Shown here one piece after another: positions 6,088-12,544 of a DNA stretch of 13,744 nt. Numbering within the stretch: the first letter of the stretch is position 1; the number at the start of each line of letters is the position of its first letter. The notes under the pieces were generated by a model that was not told the origin of the DNA, did no database searches, and saw only the letters and a program-made list of their open reading frames with translations. The stretch lies in assembly GCA_046715235.1 (NCBI GenBank), contig JBKJZO010000061.1, positions 1-13,744 of the forward strand. The letters run 5' to 3'. The position numbers were made by a program, and so were the translations under genes. The DNA is from JBKJZO01 sp046715235. GTDB taxonomy: Bacteria; Actinomycetota; Actinomycetes; BP-191.

Positions 6088-7670
6088 AGCGCCCGCACAT
6101 GAAAGTGCCGAGCAACAAGCTGCCTCCCGTCGGGCAGTGGGCCGGCCGGGTCGCGTCGCTCTTCCCACGTGGCGTTGCGACCGGAGAGCGAGCGCGGCAA
6201 TCGCCGCCCGCGCCCCTGGTGCTGCTGTTGGTGATGGCATTGGGCGTAGTCGTGGCGGACACGACTCGCCCCGACCGCGCACCGCGCTCCAAGGCACTTG
6301 CGGCGACGAACGTTCCGGTCGTCGGCAGCATCGACGTCTGCCCCGAGCTGCTGAAGACGCCGGTTGTCGAGTCGCGCCTGACGGCTGGCACGAGCAGCGC
6401 CGGCGAGGTGACCGTGAGCACCGTCGCCCTGACCAAGGACGCCAAGGAGGCGCAGCTCACCGAATCCGGCGGCGAGATCGGTGTGGTCAACGGATCGACC
6501 GCGGCCGCTACCGCTGTCGTCGCCACAGCTGCGGGGCCGCAGGCGGGTGGGCTTGCGGTGGAGCAAGTTTCCCGCGCACAGTCCGGACCGCTGCGCGGGC
6601 TTTCGTCCGTACGGTGCGAGCCGCCGGTGGCCAACAGTTGGTTCATCGGCGCGGCGACCACTATCAACGACGAAAGCCTGCTGCTACTGATCAATCCGTA
6701 CGACGATTCGGCGCTGGTGAACGTGTCGGTCTACTCGAAAGCCGGCCGGCTCGACGTACCGGGCTCGACCGGCATCACGGTCGGGCCGCGGTCGCGGTTG
6801 GCACAGCAGTTGAGCAAGTGGGCGCCGGACGAGCCCTGGCTCGCCGTACGGGTCGAGGCGGTCGCCGGCCGCGTCTCGCCCGCGATCCGGCGGACCCGGT
6901 TGGTCAAGCAGGTGCCCAGCGGCATCGATTGGCTGCCGCGCTCGGCTCCGCCGTCAGAGTTTGTCACCGTCGGTGCGTTGCCGGGTGGCGCGGGCGACCG
7001 GACGCTCGTCCTGGTCAACCCGGGCCGCGATCCCGCTTTGGTACGCGTCGAACTCGCCCGGCAGGACGGTCAGTTCGTGCCGGTCGAGCTGGCCGAGGTC
7101 GAGGTCGCGGCGGAGCGGGTCGTCGCCGTATCGCTGACGAAGGTGCTCGAGGGCAAGTCCGCGTCATTGCGCGTCGAGAGCGACGGACCGCCGGTGCTCG
7201 CCGGCGCGCACGCGGAGATTCGGGGCGAGACCGGACCCGGCATCGACTTTCTGGTCTCCGCCGGCATGGAGCCCCTGTCGGGTCCCGCGTTGACGACCGA
7301 CAACCGGGCCGATGCCAGCGCGGACACAGCGTTCATGTTCGCCGCGCCCGACGGGCCGGCGGAGCTCACGTTGACCCAAGTTCCGCTGATCGGGAAGGCA
7401 CGGACCGCCAAGACAAAGGTCGTGCCGATCGAGCAGGGCAAGCTGGTCGTGATAGCGCTGTCGACGGCGTTCGGCCGCGGCGACCCGTTGCCGGTGCTGG
7501 TGACGCCGAGCGGCAACTCCGCGCCTGTCTACGGCGTGCGGATCACGACCGAGAACAACTCCGGCGGCACGCTGAGCACGTCGCTGGGCCTGCAGTCGCA
7601 GCCGCTCGCCGGAGTACCGCGACCTGAGGTGGCTCACGACGCCGGGGCCTGGCTGATCACCCGCCCGTAG
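6084..7670 (+). CDS. Membrane-anchored DUF5719-family protein, 528 aa
   Basis: This is the protein usually found directly after the large GT2 gene in actinobacteria (DUF5719, function unknown). The start GTG 6084 overlaps the upstream stop as GTGA; an internal ATG at 6099 is possible. About 43 polar, basic residues precede a single membrane helix (about 44-58, APLVLLLVMALGVVV), giving an N-in signal anchor, with the remaining 470 residues outside. Two cysteines, C86 in IDVCPEL and C178 in VRCEPP, are the only ones and could form a disulfide. The region from ANSWFIGAATT (about 183) onward looks like repeated beta-sandwich modules with phrases such as LLINPYDDSALVNVSV and LVLVNPGRDPALVRVEL. There is no enzyme motif. 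Coupling suggests it works with the glycosyltransferase, perhaps holding or guiding an envelope glycan; that is inference. Confidence 0.85.
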   Translation: MKRPHMKVPSNKLPPVGQWAGRVASLFPRGVATGERARQSPPAPLVLLLVMALGVVVADTTRPDRAPRSKALAATNVPVVGSIDVCPELLKTPVVESRLTAGTSSAGEVTVSTVALTKDAKEAQLTESGGEIGVVNGSTAAATAVVATAAGPQAGGLAVEQVSRAQSGPLRGLSSVRCEPPVANSWFIGAATTINDESLLLLINPYDDSALVNVSVYSKAGRLDVPGSTGITVGPRSRLAQQLSKWAPDEPWLAVRVEAVAGRVSPAIRRTRLVKQVPSGIDWLPRSAPPSEFVTVGALPGGAGDRTLVLVNPGRDPALVRVELARQDGQFVPVELAEVEVAAERVVAVSLTKVLEGKSASLRVESDGPPVLAGAHAEIRGETGPGIDFLVSAGMEPLSGPALTTDNRADASADTAFMFAAPDGPAELTLTQVPLIGKARTAKTKVVPIEQGKLVVIALSTAFGRGDPLPVLVTPSGNSAPVYGVRITTENNSGGTLSTSLGLQSQPLAGVPRPEVAHDAGAWLITRP

Positions 7671-7673
7671 CGG

Positions 7674-8141
7674 TTACTCCTCGTCGGGGAGCGGGTCGAC
7701 GACGTCGGGATCGAGCCCGAGATAGCGCGAGACCTCCTCGACGACGACGTCGTGCACGAGGCCGGCCAGGTCGATCGCGCCGCGGGCCCTGGCCTCGATC
7801 GGCCGGCGGAAGATCACGACGCGCGGCGGGTGGATCTGCCCCTTCTTATCCGCGACCGCTCCGATGAGTTTGGCCAGCGGTACGGCGGGCTGCCCGTGCT
7901 CGTCGACGAGCAGCTCAGGCGGCGGCACATCCTCGACAGCGAACTGAAGCGCAGCGAGCTGCTCCCGCCACCGTGAGTCGAGGTGCTCGACCGCATCGAG
8001 CACCAGGTCGTCGAACTGCTCGGTAGGACGCCGCGAGAGCGGCAACTGCGGTGGCACCAGCCGCCCGCGCAGCCCGCGACCGCGCCGGTCGCGCCGGCGA
8101 CGCGCCTGCCGCCGTACCTCGGCATGCTGGTGGGATTCCAC
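7674..8141 (-). CDS. Zincin-like metallopeptidase-family protein with degenerate active site
   Basis: The 155 residues match the small zincin-like family (PF06262, recognised from memory). The N terminus RRRRDRRGRGLRG and the C terminus LVHDVVVEEVSRYLGLDPD are typical of the actinobacterial branch. In active members the last helix carries HExxH; here the aligned residues are E135-E-V-S-R139, so the Glu remains but both zinc histidines are gone. H130 lies five residues before. A catalytic role is therefore doubtful. GTG 8141 is chosen because TAGGCT (8154-8149) lies exactly 7 bases upstream, a leaderless pattern, and because it gives the usual N terminus; GTG 8171 would add 10 atypical residues. 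It converges on DUF5719 with 3 bases between stop codons and is divergent from DUF3499. The downstream end lacks room for its own terminator. Confidence 0.85.
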   Translation of the reverse strand: MESHQHAEVRRQARRRRDRRGRGLRGRLVPPQLPLSRRPTEQFDDLVLDAVEHLDSRWREQLAALQFAVEDVPPPELLVDEHGQPAVPLAKLIGAVADKKGQIHPPRVVIFRRPIEARARGAIDLAGLVHDVVVEEVSRYLGLDPDVVDPLPDEE

Positions 8142-8148
8142 GAAACAA

Positions 8149-8154
8149 AGCCTA
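8149..8154 (-). promoter_or_regulatory. -10 hexamer TAGGCT for a leaderless zincin-like transcript
   Basis: Read on the minus strand, TAGGCT is followed by seven bases (TTGTTTC) and then GTG at 8141. TANNNT seven bases before the start codon is the characteristic layout of actinobacterial leaderless promoters. No clear -35 is seen. Confidence 0.5.
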
Positions 8155-8199
8155 CCGACGACACGGCCCACGGTGATGGCTCCGCCTGGCTGTGCCTAC

Positions 8200-8205
8200 T
8201 ACTGT
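8200..8205 (+). promoter_or_regulatory. -10 hexamer TACTGT for a leaderless DUF3499 transcript
   Basis: TACTGT is followed by seven bases (CGCGCCC) and then GTG at 8213, the same layout as the divergent promoter at 8149-8154. The two hexamers are 45 bases apart, so their upstream regions overlap and the two genes may be co-regulated or compete. No good -35 is present. Confidence 0.5.
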
Positions 8206-8212
8206 CGCGCCC

Positions 8213-8560
8213 GTGACCCCATCTCGGCGTTGCTCACGAACGGCCTGCGGCGACGCGGCCATCGCGACGCTGACCTACGTGTATGCCGACCGCGCGGCTG
8301 TCGTCGGACCGCTCGCCCCGGTGCACGAGCCGCACTGCTACGACCTGTGCCGCGAGCACGCCGCGCGCCTCACCGCACCGCGCGGCTGGGAAGTCGTCCG
8401 GCGCGAGATCGTCATCGGCGGGCGCGGCCAGCGGGTCGACGACCTCGAGGCGATTGCCGACGCCGTCCGCGAGGAGGCGTTCCTCGAACTCCCTGGCGAC
8501 GGCCTCCGCCGTGGCCATCTGCGGATGCTGCGCTCACCCGCCCAGCCGGCCGGTTCCTGA
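8213..8560 (+). CDS. DUF3499-family cysteine-rich protein, 115 aa
   Basis: The opening residues VTPSRRCSRTACG and the phrase ATLTYVYADRAAVVGPLAP are diagnostic of the actinobacterial DUF3499 family, whose function is unknown. Possible metal ligands are C7 and C12 (CX4C), then H41, C42, C46 and H49 in EPHCYDLCREH, resembling a treble-clef or zinc-ribbon site; metal binding is an inference. The segment RLTAPRGWEVV follows. The start at GTG 8213 gives the family-typical N terminus and fits the leaderless promoter; the open frame extends to GTG 8192, which would add seven unlikely residues. It is soluble, with no signal or membrane segment. The place upstream of manB is conserved in actinobacteria, but the link to mannose metabolism is unexplained. 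Confidence 0.9.
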   Translation: MTPSRRCSRTACGDAAIATLTYVYADRAAVVGPLAPVHEPHCYDLCREHAARLTAPRGWEVVRREIVIGGRGQRVDDLEAIADAVREEAFLELPGDGLRRGHLRMLRSPAQPAGS

Positions 8561-8627
8561 CGCTTAAGGGATTTTGCGATTCGGCCGATGGAGGGCCAAC
8601 GGCCACCGACCCACGGAGCGTCTGTTC

Positions 8628-8810
8628 ATGCCTTCCACGTGCGACGAGTGCGAGAGCGCGGCTGTAACGACGATCTCGATGGTCATGACCGGGGGCCAGT
8701 CGGTGATGATGACGTCCTGCCACCGCTGTGAGCACAAAACCTGGCGCGAAGAAGGCTCTCCGGTGCCCCTGGATCGCGTCCTGCAGCTCGCCGCGAAGAA
8801 GAAGAGCTAA
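8628..8810 (+). CDS. Small CxxC/CxxC zinc-ribbon protein, 60 aa
   Basis: The 60 residues contain two cysteine pairs, C5xxC8 and C31xxC34, around a short beta-rich middle (TTISMVMTGGQSVMM), the layout of a four-cysteine zinc ribbon. The C terminus VPLDRVLQLAAKKKS is basic. The ATG at 8628 has GGAG at 8615-8618, 9 bases upstream. The frame is open further upstream to TTG 8574, but the residues before 8628 (RFGRWRANGHRP) look non-native. I recall similar short proteins beside manB in Streptomyces relatives, without a known function. Nucleic-acid or protein binding would be usual for such ribbons. It lies 67 bases after DUF3499 and may be co-transcribed, though an AT-rich patch at 8563-8580 could hold its own promoter. 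Confidence 0.8.
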   Translation: MPSTCDECESAAVTTISMVMTGGQSVMMTSCHRCEHKTWREEGSPVPLDRVLQLAAKKKS

Positions 8811-8853
8811 CTCCTCCAGGACCGGCGGCCAGCCAAGAGCGGACGTCGACGGG

Positions 8854-8859
8854 TAGCAT
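8854..8859 (+). promoter_or_regulatory. Candidate manB operon -10 (TAGCAT)
   Basis: TAGCAT in the gap before manB fits TANNNT; transcription would start near 8866-8867, about 30 bases before the manB start. The -35 zone around 8831-8836 is a poor match. Read-through from the upstream zinc-ribbon gene is an alternative. Confidence 0.35.
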
Positions 8860-8896
8860 CCGGGCGTCTTGTCGGCCGGCCCCGAGGATGTTCCTG

Positions 8897-10255
8897 TTGC
8901 GCGACGTCTCCACACTCATCAAGGCATACGACATCCGCGGGGTCGTCCCTGACGAGCTCGACGAGGACCTGGCCCGCGACATTGGCCGCGCGTTCGGTGC
9001 TCTCATCCGCCCGGCTACGTCGATCGTCATCGGCCGCGACATGCGCGAGTCGGGCGTCGGGCTGAGCGAGGCGTTCGCCGCCGGGGTCATGTCGCAGGGC
9101 GTCGACGTCGTCCGCATCGGCCTCGCCTCGACTGACCAGCTCTACTTCGCTTCGGGCCACCGCGACGTCCCCGGAGCGATGTTCACCGCGAGTCACAACC
9201 CGGCGAAGTACAACGGCATCAAGCTCTGTTACGCCGGCGCCAAGCCGGTCGGGCAGGACACCGGACTCGGGCAGATCCGTGACTGGCTGACGACGGGCAC
9301 GATTCCTGACGCCGGCGCCGCTACTCCGGGCAGCGCGCGCGACGAGGACATGCTGTCGGCGTACGCGAGGCACCTGCATTCGCTCGTCGACCTGACCGGG
9401 ATCCGCCGGCTGAAGGTCGTGGTTGACGCGGGCAACGGCATGGGCGGCTACACCACCCCCGCAGTGCTCGGCGGCTTGCCGCTGGACATCGTGCCGATGT
9501 ACTTCGAACTCGACGGCTCGTTCCCCAATCACGAGGCCAACCCGATCGAGCCCGCCAACCTCGTCGATCTGCAGCAGCGCGTCATCGCCGAGGGTGCCGA
9601 CATCGGCCTGGCTTTCGACGGCGACGCAGACCGCTGCTTTGTCGTCGACGAACGCGGCGAGCCGGTCAACCCGAGCACGATCACCGCTCTCGTCGCGGCC
9701 CGCGAGCTGCGCCGCGAGCCCGGCGCGACGGTCATTCACAACCTGATCACCAGTCGCGCGGTGCCCGAGATCGTCACCGAGCTCGGCGGTACGCCGGTCC
9801 GCACCCGGGTGGGTCATTCCTTCATCAAGGCCGAGATGGCACGCACCGGCGCGATCTTCGGCGGCGAGCACTCGGGGCACTTCTATTTCCGCGAGTTCTG
9901 GCGCGCCGACTCCGGGATGCTCGCGGCGTTGCACACGCTCGGGGCGCTCGGGGAGCAGGACGGCACGCTCTCGCAGTTGCTCGCGGAGTACGCGCGCTAC
10001 CCCTCGTCGGGCGAGATCAACTCGACCGTGGGCGATCAGCAGGCGGTCATGGCCGATGTGGAAGCGCAGTACGCCGGCGAGGAGGGCGTCACGATCGACC
10101 ATCTTGACGGGCTCACGGTCACCGCCGCCGACTGGTGGTTCAACCTGCGTGCGTCCAACACCGAGCCGCTGCTGCGGCTCAACGCGGAGGCGACCGACGG
10201 GCCCACCATGGAGCGCCTGCGCGACGACGTACTCGCCCTTGTCCGGAAAGGCTGA
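8897..10255 (+). CDS. manB: Phosphomannomutase/phosphoglucomutase
   Basis: This alpha-D-phosphohexomutase interconverts mannose-6-phosphate and mannose-1-phosphate, the precursor of GDP-mannose for envelope mannosides, and family members often also act on glucose phosphates. All four active-site loops are present (numbered from TTG 8897): the phosphoserine in TASHNP at about S99, the magnesium loop DGDADR at 241-246, the sugar loop GEHSGH at 323-328, and the phosphate loop RASNTEP from R418. Length (452) is usual. TTG 8897 is favoured because GAGGA (8884-8888) lies 8 bases upstream and the N terminus RDVSTLIKAYDIRG fits the family. ATG 8888 has no room for a ribosome site and would add three residues. 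It heads a tight run with the Trm112-like, isomerase and transporter genes. Function is very secure; the start less so. Confidence 0.95.
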   Translation: MRDVSTLIKAYDIRGVVPDELDEDLARDIGRAFGALIRPATSIVIGRDMRESGVGLSEAFAAGVMSQGVDVVRIGLASTDQLYFASGHRDVPGAMFTASHNPAKYNGIKLCYAGAKPVGQDTGLGQIRDWLTTGTIPDAGAATPGSARDEDMLSAYARHLHSLVDLTGIRRLKVVVDAGNGMGGYTTPAVLGGLPLDIVPMYFELDGSFPNHEANPIEPANLVDLQQRVIAEGADIGLAFDGDADRCFVVDERGEPVNPSTITALVAARELRREPGATVIHNLITSRAVPEIVTELGGTPVRTRVGHSFIKAEMARTGAIFGGEHSGHFYFREFWRADSGMLAALHTLGALGEQDGTLSQLLAEYARYPSSGEINSTVGDQQAVMADVEAQYAGEEGVTIDHLDGLTVTAADWWFNLRASNTEPLLRLNAEATDGPTMERLRDDVLALVRKG

Positions 10256-10258
10256 CCG

Positions 10259-10429
10259 GTGAATCTCGATCCAGCACTGCTCGAACTGCTTGCGTGCCCT
10301 GACTGCCACGCCCCGCTCGAAGCCAAGGACGCGGAGGATGTGCTGGCGTGCACCGGGTGCGGGCTGCGTTATCCGGTCCGTGACGACATCCCCGTGCTGC
10401 TCATCGAGGAAGCCGAGCGGCCGTCTTGA
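10259..10429 (+). CDS. Trm112-like zinc-ribbon protein, 56 aa
   Basis: This short gene fits between manB (3-base gap) and the isomerase (4-base overlap). GTG 10259 has GGAAAGG about 7 bases upstream, inside the end of manB. The product begins MNLDPALLELLACPDC and has C13xxC16 and C31xxC34, then LRYPVRDDIPVLL, which is the Trm112/YcaR (PF03966) signature. Eukaryotic and archaeal Trm112 activates methyltransferases. The bacterial role is largely undefined, and no methyltransferase is encoded nearby. Its conserved place inside the mannose operon suggests it may assist a neighbouring enzyme or simply travel with the operon. Family is clear; role is unknown. Confidence 0.9.
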   Translation: MNLDPALLELLACPDCHAPLEAKDAEDVLACTGCGLRYPVRDDIPVLLIEEAERPS

Positions 10430-11529
10430 GCGATCGCAGCGAGATCAACGAGTACTTGCTGGACGACGCCGACGCGATCTCCTCGGGTGACCCGTCGGAG
10501 ATGCTTCTGGCGGCGGCGTCCGCATCGGCACAGGTGCGCGAAGCCGCTTTCACATCGAGTGAGATCGACTTCACGGAGCTGGCGGCCGAAGGTCGTCCGC
10601 GGGCGATCGTCGTAGCCGGGATGGGCGGCTCCGCGATGGCTGGCGACGTGCTGGCCGCCGTACTCGGGACTTCGTGTCCTGTGCCGGTCTATACGCATCG
10701 CGGTTACGGACTGCCCGGCTGGGTCGGCCCGGCCGACCTCGTCGCGCCGGTCTCCTGCTCCGGCACCACGGAGGAAACGCTGTCCGCGGCCGACGAGGCA
10801 CTGCGCCGGGGATGCCGGCTGTTCTCGGTTGGCGCGGCCGGGTCGGCGCTCGCGGATCGCACGTCCGAGCGGGGTCCCTACGCGGCGGTTCCCGGTGGCA
10901 GGCAACCGCGGGCCAGCATGTGGTCGCTGGCCGTGCCGCTCATCACGATGGCGGCCAGCCTCGACCTGACCCGCGCCGTTGCCGATGTGTACGCCGAGAC
11001 GGCCGATCTGCTCGACACCCTGACGGAGCGCTACGGCCCGGCTCGCGACACCTTCCTCAACCCGGCGAAGACCCTCGCCGTCTCGCTGGCCGGCACCTGG
11101 CCGCTCATCTGGGGCAGCTCTCCGCTCGCCGGCGTCGCGGCCAACCGCTTCTCGTGCCAGCTTGCCGAGAACGCGAAGGCGCCATCGACGGCGGGTGTGC
11201 TCCCTGAGAGCAACCACAACCAGGTCGTCGCGTTCGACGGCCCAGCCGGGCGTGAGTCCGGCACAGGCACGCCGCTGCGCCTCGTCGTCCTGCGTGAAGA
11301 GGACGAGCACCCGCAGGTTGCCCGCCGGGCTGACGCCTCCGCGGAGCTCGCCGCCGAGCGGGGGATCGCCGTCGACGTCATCCAGGCCGAAGGCGCTACG
11401 CCGATGGCGCGCATTGCGTCGTTGATCGCGCTCGGCGACTTCGCGTCGACGTACCTCGCGCTGCTGCTCGGTCTCGATCCGACACCGGTCGACGTCATCA
11501 CCGAGCTGAAGGCGCGCATCCGGCAGTGA
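10426..11529 (+). CDS. SIS-domain phosphoglucose/phosphomannose isomerase-like protein
   Basis: Members of this family (SIS domain plus bacterial PGI/PMI C-terminal domain) isomerise glucose-6-phosphate or mannose-6-phosphate with fructose-6-phosphate. The first SIS half has the sugar-phosphate loops GMGGSAMAG (from 65) and SCSGTTEE (from 110). The C-terminal half has PESNHNQV with E261 and H264, matching the conserved catalytic E..NHN. Length (367) is typical. TTG 10426 overlaps the Trm112-like stop as TTGA, so translation is coupled. In mycobacteria the corresponding gene sits between manB and manA. The separate type I isomerase manA is not in this window. Whether this copy is catalytically active or regulatory was not testable here; residues look intact. 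Confidence 0.9.
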   Translation: MSDRSEINEYLLDDADAISSGDPSEMLLAAASASAQVREAAFTSSEIDFTELAAEGRPRAIVVAGMGGSAMAGDVLAAVLGTSCPVPVYTHRGYGLPGWVGPADLVAPVSCSGTTEETLSAADEALRRGCRLFSVGAAGSALADRTSERGPYAAVPGGRQPRASMWSLAVPLITMAASLDLTRAVADVYAETADLLDTLTERYGPARDTFLNPAKTLAVSLAGTWPLIWGSSPLAGVAANRFSCQLAENAKAPSTAGVLPESNHNQVVAFDGPAGRESGTGTPLRLVVLREEDEHPQVARRADASAELAAERGIAVDVIQAEGATPMARIASLIALGDFASTYLALLLGLDPTPVDVITELKARIRQ

Positions 11530-12476
11530 GCGCCTCGGGGGGGACCAAAGCGGTCGTCGCCGCGCTCTTGGCCAACACGGGCATCGCGGTGTCGAAGTTC
11601 GTGGCGTTTGCCATCACTGGTTCCGCGTCGATGCTCGCGGAGGCGGTCCACTCGGTGGCCGACGCGGGTAACCAGGGGCTGCTGCTGTTCGGGGGGCGCC
11701 AGGCGCGGCGGGCCGCCGATGAGGAGCATCCGTTCGGTTACGGCCGCGCGCGCTACTTCTACGCGTTCGTCGTCGCCGTCGTGCTCTTCACGTTGGGTTC
11801 ACTGTTAGCGCTGTTCGAGGGCTACGAGAAGTACAAGCACCACGAGGAGCTCGATCGGCCCGCGGTCGCGATCGGCGTCCTCGTCGTCGCGATCCTGCTC
11901 GAGTCGGCTTCGTTCCGCACGGCGATCATCGAGGCCAATCACGTGCGCGGCAGTGAGGGCTGGATCGCTTTCATCCGGCACTCCCGATCGCCCGAACTAC
12001 CGGTAATCCTGCTCGAGGACCTCGGCGCGCTGGTCGGACTCATCCTCGCCCTGATTGGTGTGTCGCTGACCGTCGTCACCGGTGACAGCCTGTTCGACGC
12101 GCTCGGCACGATGTCGATCGGCGTACTGCTCGGCATCATCGCGATCATCCTCGCGATCGAGACCAAAAGCTTGCTGCTCGGTGAGGGGGCCACGCCTGCG
12201 CAGGTCCGCGACATCAAGACCGCGCTGTCGTCGTCCGCGCAGATCGGCCGGGTGATCCACCTCAAGACCCTGCACCTCGGGCCGGAGGAGCTGCTGGTCG
12301 CAGCGAAGGTGTCGATGCGCGCCGATCTCGCGTTCGCCGACGTGGCGAAGGCGATCAACGACGCGGAGGCGCGAGTGCGCGAGGCCGTACCGATCGCACG
12401 AGTCGTCTACGTCGAGCCCGACATCTACACCGGCAGTGACCCCGGGTCATCGGCCGAGTCCGCGGCAGCGCATTGA
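11526..12476 (+). CDS. Cation diffusion facilitator (CDF) metal transporter, ZnT9-like branch
   Basis: CDF proteins export Zn2+, Fe2+ or similar ions in exchange for protons. The 316 residues show about six membrane helices. Helix 2 carries H42xxxD46 in HSVADAGNQ, the site-A half. Helix 5 has ILLEDLGALVG with E164-D165 where classic CDFs have HxxxD; this pair is usual, from memory, in the SLC30A9/ZnT9-like branch. A cytoplasmic domain of about 90 residues follows ETKSLLLGE. GTG 11526 overlaps the isomerase stop as GTGA. Codon 94 is TTA, the only TTA I find in the well-supported genes of this window. The transported ion cannot be told from sequence. Its coupling to mannose-phosphate enzymes is conserved, possibly because those enzymes depend on Mg, Mn or Zn; that is inference. 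Confidence 0.92.
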   Translation: MSASGGTKAVVAALLANTGIAVSKFVAFAITGSASMLAEAVHSVADAGNQGLLLFGGRQARRAADEEHPFGYGRARYFYAFVVAVVLFTLGSLLALFEGYEKYKHHEELDRPAVAIGVLVVAILLESASFRTAIIEANHVRGSEGWIAFIRHSRSPELPVILLEDLGALVGLILALIGVSLTVVTGDSLFDALGTMSIGVLLGIIAIILAIETKSLLLGEGATPAQVRDIKTALSSSAQIGRVIHLKTLHLGPEELLVAAKVSMRADLAFADVAKAINDAEARVREAVPIARVVYVEPDIYTGSDPGSSAESAAAH

Positions 12477-12533
12477 AGCGCCCCTTTCGGCCGGTCCGCA
12501 CCCAGCCGCCAACTGATGGTCCCGTGAACAATC

Positions 12534-12539
12534 GGAGGA
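12534..12539 (+). promoter_or_regulatory. Strong ribosome binding site GGAGGA deciding the SPFH start
   Basis: GGAGGA ends 5 bases before GTG 12545 and is the best Shine-Dalgarno in the window. It favours 12545 over TTG 12473, which would overlap the transporter stop as TTGA. Confidence 0.7.
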
Positions 12540-12544
12540 ACAGC

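Noticed and set aside
6053..7627. 524-codon plus-strand frame over DUF5719
   Set aside because: Out-of-frame shadow, extremely Arg-rich; the DUF5719 frame has a membrane anchor, beta-rich repeats and coupling to the upstream gene.
8169..8171. GTG 8171 as the start of the zincin-like gene
   Set aside because: It would place the TAGGCT hexamer inside the coding region and add ten residues not typical of the family.
8888..8890. ATG as the manB start
   Set aside because: The only purine-rich site (GAGGA) abuts or overlaps this ATG; it is correctly spaced for TTG 8897, which also gives the family-like N terminus. The difference is three residues.
8807..10309. 500-codon open frame on the minus strand
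   Set aside because: It is antisense to manB, which has all its active-site motifs. Long antisense frames are expected in GC-rich genes, and the translation looks like no protein family.
12473..12475. TTG start for the SPFH gene, overlapping the transporter stop as TTGA
   Set aside because: GGAGGA correctly placed before GTG 12545 and a clean signal anchor from there argue for the shorter form; the added 24 residues are Pro/Arg-rich and atypical.
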